This document shows, one piece after another, positions 1 to 13,051 of a stretch of DNA of 64,000 bases (position 1 is its first letter; every line of letters starts with the position of its first letter). The position numbers were made by a program, and so were the translations under genes. The notes beneath the pieces were generated by a model. It was given only the letters and a program-made list of their open reading frames with translations, made no database searches and was not told where the DNA came from. The stretch comes from Chrysaora quinquecirrha (lineage: Eukaryota > Cnidaria > Scyphozoa > Semaeostomeae > Pelagiidae). Location of the stretch: the NCBI GenBank assembly GCA_014526335.1, contig JACTAT010000027.1:2323437-2387436 (forward strand). The letters run 5' to 3'.

Positions 1-3000
1 GATGTAATGCAGGTGCATTTACGAATGAAATCTTTCCAAGATCAACAATCACCTGAAAGCAAATTATGTGTATGAATGACGGGCTCCAAGATAAGAAAAA
101 CACTAAAAATAGGGAGGGACCCAGCTGTACTGAGGGTAGAGATAAATTTAAGTACCATAGTCTGGTAAGTACTATCGTCAAAAAGAGGACTTTGACTCGA
201 CTGACAAGCTGCTTCTATTTCTCTCGATTCTGCGCCTTAGGCCCTGGGCAAATGAACTGAACATTTCACTGAACATTTGCTGAACTTTTTCAGCCTCTTT
301 TTCATGCAATTATTTTGGCGCGAAATTTTGATATTTTTAATTGAAAACACTGAGAAAGTTGCCGTATATCGGATAAATGTTCAGTGTGGAATATGAAGTA
401 CCAGGCTTAGCTTAATGAAGGCTTAAGAAACATAGACATGGGATAGCCAAGGACCTATTATTCAGATTATGCTGCACTTTAAGAAGAACAGTACATAAAC
501 ACTGGGCTGTATTCTCCAGTTATAAACTGCAGCTAAAAACAAAACAATATACTGGTCATAAATCCTACCATTGAGGTGTCTTTTCCAGTGAATCCTTCGG
601 GTAAGATTATCAATGGTGCAGCCATGTCTAACTCAACATCCCATCGATCGTTCTCTTTCTAAATAATAAAACAAGCGAAAATTTATGTTATATGAATTTT
701 CATGAATGGCAAACACTAGGATGGATTTTTTTACACCTGGCACACCACAGTTGGTAGGATTCGAGCCTGGACTGCATGATAAGACAGTCAACAGCAATTC
801 CACAGAGCTAAAGAGTTGAACGAAATCGTCTATTAACCCACCAAGTCATATAGCCCGAGGCTGTCGTCCCGTTTAGATTTGTGTTTCGGCTATGTTGAGC
901 CTTTTTCAGCACCATACATATCTGTATATATGTATATATCTGCCATGAATGGTGAAGACTAGGATGGATTTTTCCACATACAACAATGGCATACCGCAAT
1001 AGACATTTCTACTGAGCTATAGGGCTCAATGAAATCGTCTACACACTCAACAAGTCATACAGCCCCCGGACCACCTCCTATTTGGCTCTCTGTTTCACCT
1101 ATGTTGTGCCTTCTTCAGCACCATACGTATTGATGTCCATATGTCATGAATATCAAACACTGGGTTTGGTTATTCCAGTGGGATACCAGAATAGATGGGA
1201 TTCGAACCTGGACTGCATGATCAGACAACCAACGACGTTTCCATCGAGCTAAAGAACTCAATGAAATCCATTGTGGTATGCCATTCGGTGCCTAGGCGAA
1301 ACTTTCCAATATTTTGGCCCTAATACTGTATTCACCAGTATTAGGGCTAAACTCATTTGACCGTTGAAATTCGAGGAAAGGCGTTCAGGGTCTGGAGAGA
1401 AGACTAAGGACAGCATTTACTGGATAAATCAGCAAAAGAATATTTTTCACCTTCGATTCCCCAGTCATCAAATCATCAACAGCATGTCTGAATTCAGTTT
1501 TTGTTAAATTCTTGAATTCCCTATATCGATCCAATGCCATTTTTTGTAGATGTCTTTCGACGTTTGATACTTTCAGCCTGTACTTGGACTTCCTTGACGG
1601 TCTGAAGAACTCAGATAGCCTCGTCATGACGTCAGAATTGTAAACAACAGTCAATGGCTGCAGTTTGACAGACAACCTACAAGCGAGACAAAGTAATGAT
1701 AATAGTCTTCAATTTGCACCAAACTTCAACATTGCGAAATTGCTTCAGTCTTTTGCCTAAGTTTGGTTTTTGATACTTCTGTTCCTACAAGCAAGAAAGG
1801 ACTGACTTACAGCACTGAATTAATAGACTGAATATGAATATTGAAGTAAACTTTTGTTTCCTACCTGTACAAATCCCGCAATCCCAGAGGTCTTTGCTCG
1901 AATGATATCTCCAGCAACGGTGTTGTATCAGTAATCAAAGCACCAAGACCGGATGTGACGTCATTCGTGCTTTTACCATGTTGAGGAACTTTAAGCTCCG
2001 GAAATTTGTCCTAAAACAAAAAATGTAGACTGATTGCAAAGCTCACAATGTTAGAATGTGGGTGTGTTATTCTCAACCTCCAAAATCTCCCGAATTTCGA
2101 AAACAGAAGGCTCCCAAAAACAGAATCCATGATTTTCAAGACAAACGAATTCTGGGAATCTGAAAACTTTCGCGCCAAAATTCTTGCTTGCCTCGTCCCC
2201 AGACCCATTCGGGGGATGTATCCTGGCAACTGATAAAATGGAAGTCTCCTTGAGCTTCAAACCGTGAATCTCTCGAAAGTTTCAACAATGCCTTACCTTG
2301 TCTTGAGCTTTGATAAGAACAGGAAATAGAGTATCTTTGTTGTAGAGATCTCTAAGGAACAGTGCACCTAGTGTTGTTGAAAATTGCCATGAGTTTGTCT
2401 TAGGACGAAGATCTGATATCCATTGAACTTCTGAGAACTCGAGCTCTGCAACTGGGACACAGCCTGCGTCATGAAAAAAAAAATAATGTGAACTTGAAGC
2501 TTTACACTTGAAGGCATCTCTACGTCATAGTTCACACTGGAAATGCTAGGAGATGCTAATGAATACAGTAGGAAATGAAAATGGGAATGAATACAGTATG
2601 AAATGAAGATGCCAATGAATACAGTATGAAATGAAGATGCCAATGATAACAGTAGGAAATGAAGATCCCATTAATACAGTATGAAATGAAGATGCCAATG
2701 AATACAATATGAAATGAAGATGCCAATGAATACAGTATGAAATGAAGATGGAAATTAATACAATATAAAATGAAGATACTTTTAAAAAGTAAGATAATTA
2801 ACCATTGTCTAAAAGTTTGGCCAGGTCACAAAACATCGCTTGACAAGAAGAACTTATTAAGCAATGTTTTCGAAAAAGTTGAAAACATATTTGGTTAACA
2901 CACGCAGAAAATGTTTGATGAGCATTGTTTTTTGAAGTGGCCCAATGGCAAAGCATTTAGCATGAAATGCAAATTTCAAATGTTTGACAAATAATGTTTG

Positions 3001-6000
3001 ATCGTTTGGCTCAGAGCCTGATATAAAAGAAGCAATATTTATTATGTGTATTAGGCCTGGCCAAATGATGAAACACTGTTTGTCAAACATTTGAAATTTG
3101 CGTGTCAAACAAATGTTTTACAGTTTGACCATGTCACAAAACAAATGCAGATCAAACATTATTTGCTTGCATCAAACTAAAAAAGTTGTTGAATCTTTAT
3201 GAAAAAACAACACGCAGAGAATTCTGCCTATTTACGCTTGTCAAGCAATGTTTTGTGACGTGGCCAAACGTTCAAACATTGGATAATAGCGGATTCCAAA
3301 TGTTTGACAAGCAATGTTTGATGGCTCGGGCAGGGCCTTCAGAGAAGAACTCGAATGGTATCATAAAGCCCTTGCCTAATGATCAAACATTGTTCGTCAA
3401 ACATCTGAAATTGTTTTGTCAGACAAAATGTTGTCCTGTTTGGCCACTGGCAAACCATTTCTGGTCAAGCATCTTTTTGCTTATGACAAGGAAAAAATGC
3501 TTTTGAAGTTTTTCAAAAACATCGTGTAATAAATTTAAATGCTTTTTGCTTGTCAAGCAATGTTTTGCGACGTAGCCAAACGTTCAAACATTGCATGACA
3601 AGCCAATTCAAATGTTTGACAAACAATGTTTGATCGTTTAGAGAGGGCCTCAAGGAAAGAACTCATCTGGTATCATAGCCTGATAATAAAACAACTCAAC
3701 ATACCACGATCTATAGATGTTGTTTTGATGCGTAAAATCCCAGTATTCAGCTTGAATTTTAGCTTCACAAAAACGTGATCTCGTTTGAAAATCGAATCAT
3801 CCATGCCGCCTTCTGCCAATTCTCCAAGAAATTCTTGTTCCTCTGAAATGAAAAAGATCCTTTTATCGAGATTCAACACTATTTGTAGAATGGAGATATT
3901 TTGAGATAAAATAATTTATATAGGAACTTAACAATGCTATTTCTGACAGCGTATTATACATGATGGCCATCGCCTATCATACGGTTTGTACGCCTATCAT
4001 ACCAGTTATTTTTCGGTAGCCTTCCTTTTTCGGAATGTGTGTTTTTCAAACCATTTTTCTAAAAATGGCAGGTTTTGGAGATCTCGAGAACCTTCTGTCA
4101 TCAAAAGCAGGAAGTTTCAGAGACTTTCGAGAGATTTTCGGGTTGAAGGTCGAACGAGACTGCAATTTTACTAGTAGCAAGGAGACATTCCATGAATGAG
4201 TCTGGGGACGAGACAAGAAAGAATTTTGGCGCGAAAGTTGACTGACGTTTGGAAAGAATTTGAAAAAGTCTCGAATTCTCATTTTTTTAAATCATGGATT
4301 CTGTTTTTGGAATCTTTCTTCTTTCAAAATTTGGAAGGTTTTAAAGGTTCAGAAGAACACGCCATAATAAGTCTTTAGTATTTACGAGGGAAACATCGAG
4401 TTCTACAAAATAAACACCGTTTTTATTCATTTTATACAGCAAAATATCTGTGTTTCTTTATTAATATTTAGTCTCGTTAGAATGGTAAGTGTATTATAAC
4501 GTCTCTCTCTGGCTCCGTGCTCCCTGCACGAAAAAAGAATATCTGTGGAACAACGAAAGATGAAGGGTGGAGATTTTAGAGAACGTATGCAGTCACAATG
4601 TTCCTAAATTGGTGACCACGACTTTACAAGCAAATTAACAATATTATTGGTCTTTTCCTCGACTTACCCTCGGAGACAGGCTCCTTGAAGGATACTTTTG
4701 CACCTTGTCCATTGTCAACGCCATCTTTAGTTCGTTGTCCATTTTCACCTTCATATCCATACCATGATGTCCAACCGGTTACCCAGCTGCTCCAAGACCC
4801 TCCTGTTTTATCAGCCTCTTTTTCGAGTTTCGTTGTACGATCAGCTGCCTTAAGTAGACAAAATGTTTTGAGAGAAAATCTCAACGTAACTCCGGAGGGG
4901 GAAGGGGCATAAAAAATAAAGGTAGTCTTTGAGTTAGACTGATTATCTTTGAGTTGCAAACAGCTTGCAAGCAATAGCGGCAACATTTTGGGATAAAATT
5001 AAAAGCTTTTTTCATCTGACACTCCTCAGAGTGTAAACGTCAGAAACAGACTGAAAAAATGCCTAAGGCTGAATAGACCTTTTCGACAAATAGCCACGCT
5101 TAAGGAATTTTTTTAAATTTCTAGGTAGAGAGTTGTTGATACCAAATTCGTATTTGGCTTCACCATCTAAGCGCTCATATTATTCACTTTATGGGCCTTC
5201 AAAGTTTGCGACTTTACAAGGGCTCAGACCAGTGGATGTGAAAGGTCCCACCCCAAGCCATATTTCACGGTCAAAGCCCTTATAGAATCGAGAACTTTGA
5301 ACGCTCATAAAATCAATATTAAAAATGCTAGGGAAGCGAAACTGTGCACCTAGCCTAAGTTTTTCACGCTTTATGTGATTTTAGCATCGAAATCCCAGTA
5401 TCGGGGTTAATCAAGCAAGCAATTTACCCAGCAGGTTTTGGGGCAAATCAATCCTGACAGACTTTCGTCAAAAAAGTCTACAGCAGAAACAGCTTGCGAT
5501 ATAATTAAAAGCTTTTTCATCTGACACTCCTCACAGTATAAACGTCAGAAACAGGACGAAACAATATCTGAGGCTGGACTTTTATCCACATGCAGATCGT
5601 GATGCACCAATCAAAATAGATGAAGGCTTAGCTTCATACTAATCAGTTGACCTTCTGTACTGCATAATATTGTTGAATTTCGTAGAGAATAAAATGCAAT
5701 TCAATCGGGTGGGCGAAAATAAGTACTATATAATTACTATATAATGGTTGAATTTTTATTACTCTGAGAAAAAAGCAGATAGGGTTTTGATTTTCTCCAG
5801 AGATGATAGTTAGGTTGAATTTTACCTGGTTTAAATTTGTTCAGATTTGTCTCTTGAAAGATTTTATATTAATTATCTAGTTTGGGGGGTTCCTCTTTTT
5901 AGGCCCACCTTATAATTGAGTTAATGCAGGAGTGAGTGCTTCCCTTTACAGATTGCAAATACCTGTGATTATGGAAACCGTATGCTAATTCATGAATGAT

Positions 6001-9000
6001 AATGTGCAAAAATACTCAGCTTACTTTTCGAAGGCTTTCTTCTCGAGTAATTTTCGATGTCACAATGTTCCTGAGTATTCGAATTTCGTCCAGGGATAGC
6101 TTTTCCTCAATAACTTTTCTCACCGCCTGAAAAATTGAAAATTACAGTATATGAGCAATGTATAAAACAAACGAAAGATTTTTTATCTGACTTTGATGGC
6201 AATCTGGGTTCAACGAATGCTTTTCAGGTTAAAGGAAATCTGGGTCGATCTGGGTCGATCTGGGTTATAGGAGATTACGTTAAGGCGAGCAGGGTTATAA
6301 GAATAGCTATCCTGGGCTACAAGAAATGCATCACGATTTCAACAGTCTGGATTAGATCAAAGCTATCTGGCTTATAACAGATGTCATCAAAGCTATTTGG
6401 ATCAATTTCAATAAAAAGTTTTCTGGATTACAGTTAACGCTATCTGGATTTTCATTAAGCTTTATCGATTAAAAGTTAAGGAATCTGGGTATGGGTTGCC
6501 ATTAAGCTATCTGGAATACAATAAGAGCTATCTGGGTTTCAACAAAGCTATCTAAAATATAAGAAAAGCTATCTAGATCACACTGATGCTATCTGGATTG
6601 TAATAAAGCTATCTGGATTGCCGTAAAGCTATCTGGATTGCAGTAAAGCTATCCGGATTGCCGTAAAGCTATCTTGATGGCCATAAACCAATCTGGATTG
6701 CAATAAAGCTATATGAGATACAATAAAATCTATCTTGATTTCAGTAAAGATGTCTGGATTGACATTAGGATTGCAATATGTAACTTACTGTCGTTTCAGG
6801 ACCAGTGGCGGGGTTTGTCAGATGTTCTGTATAGGCCTTTACGTATACAAGAATATCAGCAACGCGTTGGACGAGAAATGATTTGGATCTTCGCTTGTTC
6901 TTCTCTTTGATTGGCTCAACATGACAATTGATTGCGAACCTCCACCAATCAGATGGACTGAAAAGAATAAGAATATCTTTGAAAAGTGAGATTCAAAAAC
7001 TTTGCAGACTTAACGCATCACTTCCTTATCAGTCTTAGACCCAGTTCACACTATGCCGTTCCTAAACGAAAGCGGTACCAAGTCATACCAGATTGGCCTT
7101 CCGTTACACTGAAACGTTTTCCTAACCGTTTTCGTTTAGAAACGGCATAGTGTGTACGGGGTCTTAGAAAGCCCCTTCCTTTAAACGCCCTCTCGAATAA
7201 ACCCCTTCTCTCTAAAACTTGGATAATGCAATAAATGCCCCCTTCTTATAAAAGTCCCTCTTAACGGGGCCACGCCATAGAAGCTTGATAATTTTGCAGA
7301 TTTGCAGCTACTCGAATAAGCTCCTTATCGATAGTCTACAATGCCTGCCAGTTGGATACTCACATATGAAGCCTTGGGAACCCATCTTTGCCAATTGAAT
7401 TTGACTGAGCACGCAAGAGCAATATTTTTGGAATGATGGTATTTGACCCCCTTGAAACTGCACACATAATAAACGATTAAGTATCGAAATATAAATCTTC
7501 AGGGGGGACAAAAACATAGCTTCAACTTACCATTCCACAATACGTCTTTTCGGTCTCGTTCCTTGATATTTCTGCGCCTTGAAACGTCTTTGCATTTCGT
7601 CAACCAGCATGAGGAATCCTGAATACTGAACATCAGAAAGAGACAGCGGTATCTTGTCGAGAAGAAACTCTACATCAAAACGAGGCCCATCTTTTGCGAG
7701 CAGTGGCGCATTGGAAGAGTTCCTTGTCATTCTTGCTTGACCAGAAACAGGTTCAAGGATGTACGTATGGTCCTAGAAAAAGAAAAAATATATATGAAAT
7801 AAATGAAAGGAAATATCTAGAATCAAAGAATCAAAGAATCAAAGAATCAAAGATTCAAAGAATCAAAGAATCAAAGAATCAAAGAATCAAAGAATCAAAG
7901 AATCAAAGAATCAAAGAATCAAGAATCAAAGAATCAAGAATCAAGAATCAAAGAATCAAAGAATCAAAGAATCAAAGAATCAAAGAATCAAAGAATCAAA
8001 GAATCAAAGAATCAAAGAATCAAAGAATCAAAGAATCAAAGAATCAAAGAATCAAAGAATCAAAGAATCAAAGAATCAAAGAATCAAAGAATCAAAGAAT
8101 CAAAGAATCAAAGAATCAAAGAAGGAACAAAGCAACGAATCAAAGAATCAAAGAATCAAAGAATCAAAGAATCAAAGAATCTCAAAGAATCAAAGAATCA
8201 AAGAATCAAAGAATCAAAGAATCAAAGAATCAAAGAATCAAAGAATCAAAGAATCAAAGAATCAAAGAATCAAAGAATCAAAGAATCAAAGAATCAAAGA
8301 ATCAAAGAATCAAAGAATCAAAGAATCAAAGAATCAAAGAATCAAAGAATCAAAGAATCAAAGAATCAAAGAATCAAAGAATCAAAGAATCAAAGAATCA
8401 AAGAATCAAAGCAACGAATCAAAGAATCAAAGAATCAAAGAATCAAAGAATCAAAGAATCAAAGAAACAAAGAATCAAAGAATCAAAGAATCAAAGAATC
8501 AAAGAATCAAAGCAACGAATCAAAGAATCAAAGAATCAAAGAAACAAAGAATCAAAGAATTAAAGAATCAAACAGATAAGAAAAACCAACCTGAAATGAC
8601 ATGGAGCCATCTCCTCTTATCACAGATCTATGAAGAGCTTTCTGTATAAAATAAAACCAGAAGTATTGACAAATGACATAAGTTCTGCGACAAAGAATTT
8701 AGCGGCAGGAAGAATTGGTCCTACAAACTTTCCCAGAAAACGCACGAAAACAATGCAAAGTGTTGGTGTTGCATCGCTATATGCAAAAAAACAGCTACAC
8801 GCTACGACATTATTGGCGACCAGCCAAAACATGTCGCCAATAGTTCATTCAAATATATGATCGACAACCGTGTTTCGTCTGGCCGCAGAACATTTTGATC
8901 GCAAATCCATCCCTGGCTACACTACACGTGCGACTTTTGGTTTTTATGGTCGGGGCGGTAATTTTGTCTTAAGTCCTGTTGCCTTTTGAAGCAAAATGTC

Positions 9001-12000
9001 AACCTCGTCCCCAGGGTGAATAGGCCTCTACGTGAAACTCCGCTGTCCATATTCGATTTGACGGTTGAGATTCGAGGAAATTCGATTTGGGGCCTGGGGA
9101 CGAGGTTGGCAAAATGTCGGACGTGTACCCACGGCCAAATAATTTTACGAACAACTAGAGAGAAACAAGAACTAACACGAAGAGAAAATTTGACTAAGGA
9201 TACCTCTAAGTCTTTTGCTTGCAAATTGCCAACTATATTGACATCATTATCCCAATATACTGCAAGTCCAGTCAGCTCAATCAGCTTGTATTTCATTGCG
9301 TCATCACTATGCAAGAACTTTGCTTCCTACAAAAAAATTGCAGCAAAAATGCAATATTCCATTTAGGTACACTTGGAAAAATTAGAATTCTTATTCGTTT
9401 CAACTAAAATTCTGTTATTTCTTCAGGCTAGGGTAGGCTTTCTGAACCTTATACTACGGACAATACTAGGCTTGTTAGCGATAATTACGACTCAGGTAAT
9501 AAGTCTAGGATTTGGTAGTCTCGCTGTCCAAGTCCCTAAATTTCGCTAACATTGAATTGAATTAATATGTTTTTGCTGTTCGCTTCAATAGTTGTGAGCG
9601 CCCAGAAATTCAATTCAATAGCAAAAACTAAGACCTATGCAATAAGTCTAGGATTTGATGGACTTGCTACTCTAATCCTTGACTTTCGCTTGCGAATTCT
9701 TGGATTTTCCTGAGAGTTCGAAAGAATAGGCTTTCGATCTCACGAAAAAAGAGGCAGAAAAGGATCCCAAAAGAAAGCAGTCTTAATGTTTTGCATTCAA
9801 CTTGAAAATGTCACAATTTTCTATAGTATTCTAAGGTCATGAATGAGACTGCCTTGGTAGAAAGACTGGTTAAGTCACGTGACGCAACGCTGTGCTATGA
9901 TTAGCTGATTAAAGAAACAACTGGGAACTGTAAGCAAATCAATGGAAATAAAAACAATAAAGAAGCTATTGTAATTACCCATTTATCATCTGTAGATCGT
10001 GCAGCTAATTTCCCGATGGTGATTCCGAATGCGAAAGGCTTTTCGATATTCAACGATGCATCCTCGTAACGAAAATGAACATCGGTGATGACGAGCTGAA
10101 GATTCTCGGCAACAGTTGTAGAAAACGACGAATAGAGAGACGGCCACCATGACTGTGCCCATTGACCCCCTTGCTTTTCTCTTGAAGCCTAAAATAGTAT
10201 ACCAATGTTGAATAAGATGTATAACAGTGTATCAAGTTGACTTAGAGAGCCACTACAGTTCTAATTTTTTTCAATGACACACTAGCGAATCTGTACGCAC
10301 TACTGTGTTGGATACTCACTACTGTGGTAGTATGTTTTGGGTACTGTGGTAGTAGTTTTTGCGTACTGTGGTTTACAAACACTACTGTGGTGGATAAGCA
10401 CTACAGTGGTGGGTTATTGGTCTTTGATGTGGTGGTAGTTTTTGCTGTTTTTTCGCACTGTGGTGGATACGAACTACTGTGGTGGATAAGCGGTACTGTG
10501 GTGACATATTTTGCGTTCTGTAGTGGATATGCACTACAATGATAGATAAGCACTGATGTGGTGGGTTACTGTGCTTGATGTGGGGGGTTTTTCCATACTG
10601 TGGTGGATTTTGTGGTTTTTTCTTGCTTGGTCTTTAGAGTTTTGCTATGTTTTCATACCCACCAAGTACTCAAAAATACAACCGCAGTAGTGCTTATCCA
10701 CCACAATATGCAAAATATACCACCAAATCAAGCATAATAACCCACCACATCAAGCATAATAGCCACAGAAACGAAGATGTGTTAAATACTGTAAATCTGA
10801 ACAATCTAAATTCAATATGATTAAGCCTACGAATCTTAAACGTACAAAAACGATTCCAAAATCTGAGTAAATGCGTGCAATAAATTATTGCTAAATAAAC
10901 TCTGAAATAAACATAAACGAATAGAGTAAACAGACAACTGCAATATTGATCAACAAGACTTACTATCTATTTGTCCTCGTAGCTACAAATGTTGCATATT
11001 TTTGTGTGTGGGCCTAAGGGCCTAACCGATTCTTCGACACTAGAAGCCCAAGACCTGACTTCACTTGAACAGCCTGTTCAGACTTGAAGCTTGATGAACT
11101 GAGCACAACTCACAACAACCAAAAAGAAGCACGCCTTACGTTTTAAAAGATACGAGTCCCAAGGGTACACAGGGAACACAAAACACAACCTTACTTACAG
11201 CAAGGTCAAAGTCCAAAGTTATTCTAAGTCAAAATTAAATTTCAAACAACAACAACAACTAAAACATATTCAGCACACCCATAAAAAGGGGGCCTATTAT
11301 AGGTTTGCGGCTTCACGGCTTCTATCCCTATTTTTATGTGGCCAGGGGCGGATCCAGCCAAAAATTTGGGTGGTGCATGAATCGAGGGTAAAAAAATTTT
11401 TTCACCCACTGCAAATAGGAATAGGGCCTAATGCCTTCAAACACAGTTATTATGGAAATAAACACCAAAATTTAGGTTATTATAAAAGAAAAACACGATA
11501 AATTTCGGCAATTAAAAACATAGCTTTGTCATCTTATGTTTTTACACGTTATCTTAAAACTATAAAGGCAGTGAAGCATCAAAAGGTGTGAATTTTTGGA
11601 CGTCGTACGACCCGTCTCGTTGGACATTGGTAAAATTTCAAGTTTATAAAAAGAAACAAAAAATTATAAATTTCGAAATTGTAAAACCAAGAGACCTCTG
11701 TTTACTTCCAGCTCACCTGACTGCATAGAAATCTTCTGCTCCTCTGCCAAGTCTTTGCTCTCTTGGCAGTTGCAGCTCCGAAAATTCACACCGATTTAGG
11801 CCACTAACCTACTGTATTTTTACATTTATTTACATATTTTTACTCTATCTACATTTATCGACTCTTCTTGACTCCTTCATCTGACATCAACTTCTCTCAA
11901 AAATACATCCTTCATTTCTTTAAGCTTCAAGATTTTTTTATGTGTTCACTTTGAATTATACTTCTCAACTGCAAAAGCCCAAAGTAGCGGCTTCATGTTC

Positions 12001-13051
12001 GCCATTTTGAAATCGTACAACAATTCAGTTGAGTTGACTGATCGGCAGTTTCTCTATTATTTCTTGATTCTGATGCTGCTCTTACACCCTGAATTACCCC
12101 CTGAAAGTCTAATCTGCACCATCAGATACGGCTTCTGATTGGTTTATCCTTCCTGAGTGGTGCAAAAATGACGTCAGTGGAGCACTTTTGAGGCTTCTGA
12201 TTGGCTTTCTTCAGAAAAAGTTGCATCTTGCGTTTTTTAGTGTTTATTGACATCGGTTTGCGGCATTTTGCATGCGGCTGCAGCTTTTAAGCGGAAAAAG
12301 GCTACATACATTCTGAATTTCACAAGGAATGAGCGTGAAGAGGGCTCTGTGGTGCTATAAAACGAAGTGAGAAAAGTAACCAAGCGATCAAGCGGCCGGA
12401 TAAATGTCGCTTGACAAGCTGTTTCAGCCGTTAGCGTTATGTCCAAGAGTAACGTTAATCGGCAGCGGAAAAGTCATTTATTTGATGATGGTTGCGGTTT
12501 TGAGCTGATTCTTTCGCAGTTTCGCGGCTTCTGGACCCCCTATACAGGAGAGCTCAGTACAAAAGAAGTTTTCAACACGTGTGATTGCTATGAAGTAGCG
12601 TCTAACACAATAGGCGTTGCAACGTGATGTGAAGGGGAGTGGAGCTGTGTGAACAGAGCTCAAAACTGAACCCGATACCGTGTGAACAGGAATGAATTTT
12701 CATATCGGATTGGGCCTGGAATACGATACGAAGTGAATCCGGTATCATGTGAACAGGGCCTCACCGAGACCAACTGTCTAAATTACACGCTCTCCAACAC
12801 ATTCTTAATATAGAGATTAATTAGGTAATTCTAGTATCTTTGAAACTGTGTACACCCAAAGGACTTCAAAGAAGCAGCAAAATAAAACCATAGAATCAAA
12901 CTAATGAATGTTAAAGGTAAAGGTTTGCAGTCACTTACTTTAGTAGACAAAGGAGGTCCAGCAATGATAAACAGTTTATCAATACAAATGATCCATGGCT
13001 GAGATTTTGGTCTGCTGAAAGGTATCTCAAGCTTCAAACGGCCAATAAAAC
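1..13051 (-). CDS. VPS13D: VPS13D-like bridge lipid-transfer protein, N-terminal part, 14 exons, incomplete at both ends
   Basis: Family role: VPS13 proteins form a hydrophobic groove that moves lipid between organelles; VPS13D acts at ER-mitochondria and peroxisome contacts. Exons in order of translation: 13051-12939, 10188-9979, 9326-9204, 8641-8591, 7772-7531, 6957-6789, 6126-6025, 4848-4668, 3842-3705, 2463-2297, 2010-1865, 1676-1451, 658-569, 52-1. All have AG/GT borders and join in phase, giving ~670 residues. Matches to remembered vertebrate VPS13D include GFIGRLKLEIPF and FRYEDASLNIEKPFAFGI (chorein region), YILEPVSGQARM, DWWRFAIN, GWTSWYG, FKRDHVFVKL, LGALFLRDL, PLTVVYNSDV and VIVDLGKISF. 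The start exon(s), before GFIGRL, were not found upstream, and a charged linker present in vertebrates between the first two listed exons is missing, so a small exon may be overlooked. The gene continues beyond position 1. Identification as VPS13D rather than A/B/C rests on the WYG and RDHVF segments. Confidence 0.9.
715..1270 (-). repeat. tRNA-derived SINE cluster (about three copies) in a VPS13D intron
   Basis: On the minus strand, copies near 722-822 and 1161-1262 show a box B-like GGTTCGAATCC (or GGCTCGAATCC) preceded by TAGCTCTGTGG / TAGCTCGATGG, which resembles a pol III box A. A third, more degenerate copy lies around 945-1060. A similar unit occurs at 49500-49690. Each is followed by a shared segment containing CTTCAGCACCATAC. 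These are tRNA-like but have no complete cloverleaf, so they are called SINEs rather than tRNA genes. Confidence 0.6.
2040..2235. repeat. interspersed repeat sharing sequence with 4030-4370 in opposite orientation
   Basis: This intronic stretch contains TTTCGCGCCAAAATTCTTG and GCCTCGTCCCCAGACC. The same motifs occur reverse-complemented near 4200-4240. The short ORFs here appear on both strands and do not resemble a protein family, so it is read as a dispersed element fragment. Confidence 0.5.
2551..2780. repeat. 28-bp tandem repeat in a VPS13D intron
   Basis: About eight degenerate copies of a ~28-bp unit built around ATGAATACAGTATGAAATGA and GAAGATGCCA lie directly upstream (in gene orientation) of the 2463-2297 exon. 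No coding potential is seen. Confidence 0.8.
2800..3660. mobile_element. cluster of Harbinger-like MITE copies (AAACATT family)
   Basis: Two or more degraded copies of a family with repeated short palindromes (CAAACATTGTTTGTCAAACATT, TTTGGCCA). One edge reads TTAGGCCTGGCC near 3050. Other copies are near 49020-49320, 52330-52585, 53076-53388, 59310-59540 and 59905-59960. The 53076-53388 copy has clear ends and a TAA duplication, which places the family with PIF/Harbinger-type elements. No transposase is present. Confidence 0.6.
4030..4370. repeat. interspersed repeat, partner of 2040-2235
   Basis: Contains GTCTGGGGACGAGAC and ATTTTGGCGCGAAAG in opposite orientation to the 2040-2235 copy. It lies in a VPS13D intron; nothing in it resembles a gene. 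Confidence 0.45.
4995..5700. repeat. two copies of the CTGACACTCCTCAGAGT repeat family
   Basis: Segments at about 4995-5085 and 5495-5660 share AAAAGCTTTTTTCATCTGACACTCCTCAGAGTGTAAACGTCAGAAACAG-type sequence (quoted in parts: CTGACACTCCTCA, AACGTCAGAAACAG, ATGCACCAATCA). Further copies are at 33470-33860, 42290-42480, 50855-50955, 52690-52930, 57470-57840 and 58590-58880. This is a moderately repetitive non-coding family of unknown class. Confidence 0.6.
6230..6780. repeat. degenerate ~20-bp tandem repeat (AAAGCTATCTGGATT)
   Basis: Some twenty imperfect copies of a 19-22-bp unit with core AAAGCTATCTGGATTGCA occupy the intron between VPS13D exons 6957-6789 and 6126-6025, ending close to the 6789 exon border. 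Confidence 0.75.
7038..7164. mobile_element. 127-bp MITE with TTA target duplication
   Basis: A near-complete palindrome. The left end GACCCAGTTCACACTATGCC mirrors the right end GGCATAGTGTGTACGGGGTC, with TAAACGAAA / TTTCGTTTA pairing inside. TTA at 7035-7037 and 7165-7167 flanks it. A 3-bp TWA duplication is typical of PIF/Harbinger-mobilised MITEs. It sits in a VPS13D intron. Confidence 0.75.
7820..8573. repeat. (AATCAAAG)n 8-bp array, about 750 bp
   Basis: Roughly ninety nearly perfect copies of AATCAAAG, with rare variants (AGCAACG, AAACAAAG). It lies in the intron between VPS13D exons 8641-8591 and 7772-7531. An 8-bp unit has no stop in one strand's frames, which creates a long spurious reading frame of NQRIKESK-type repeats. 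Confidence 0.97.
9000..9108. mobile_element. 109-bp MITE with 9-bp target duplication
   Basis: Perfect 15-bp terminal inverted repeats CAACCTCGTCCCCAG ... CTGGGGACGAGGTTG are bounded by GCAAAATGT at 8991-8999 and 9109-9117. A 9-bp duplication points to Mutator (MULE)-type mobilisation. It lies in the VPS13D intron upstream of nt 8641, where a spurious ORF crosses it. Confidence 0.9.
10275..10770. mobile_element. small foldback-like element with TACTGTGGTGG arrays
   Basis: The left half (about 10290-10610) repeats ACTACTGTGGTGGATAAGC and GATGTGGTGGGTTACTGTG. The right half (about 10655-10765) carries the complement (GCTTATCCACCACA, AACCCACCACATCAAGC). Together they form an asymmetric inverted array. 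Ends and target duplication were not resolved. The motif ACTGTGGTGGAT recalls the unit of the foldback element at 46982-48901. Confidence 0.5.
10771..12938. other. VPS13D intron, no gene recognised
   Basis: AT-rich intronic DNA. CAGGGGCGGATCCAGC at about 11345 resembles the terminus of hAT-like DNA transposons, and 12610-12765 carries a half-palindromic GATACCGTGTGAACAGG / CATGTGAACAGGGCC remnant. A possible extra VPS13D exon around 11710-11790 (minus strand) was considered but has no convincing match. Confidence 0.4.

Noticed and set aside
7360..7450. Possible extra VPS13D exon (minus strand) ending in a GTGAGT donor
   Set aside because: Joining 7531 directly to 6957 keeps phase and restores the conserved Cys-x-x-Asp-Trp-Trp; inserting the segment has no family support.
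7694..8563. 289-codon ORF of NQRIKESK repeats
   Set aside because: Produced by the (AATCAAAG)n microsatellite in a VPS13D intron; its first codons overlap a VPS13D exon on the other strand.
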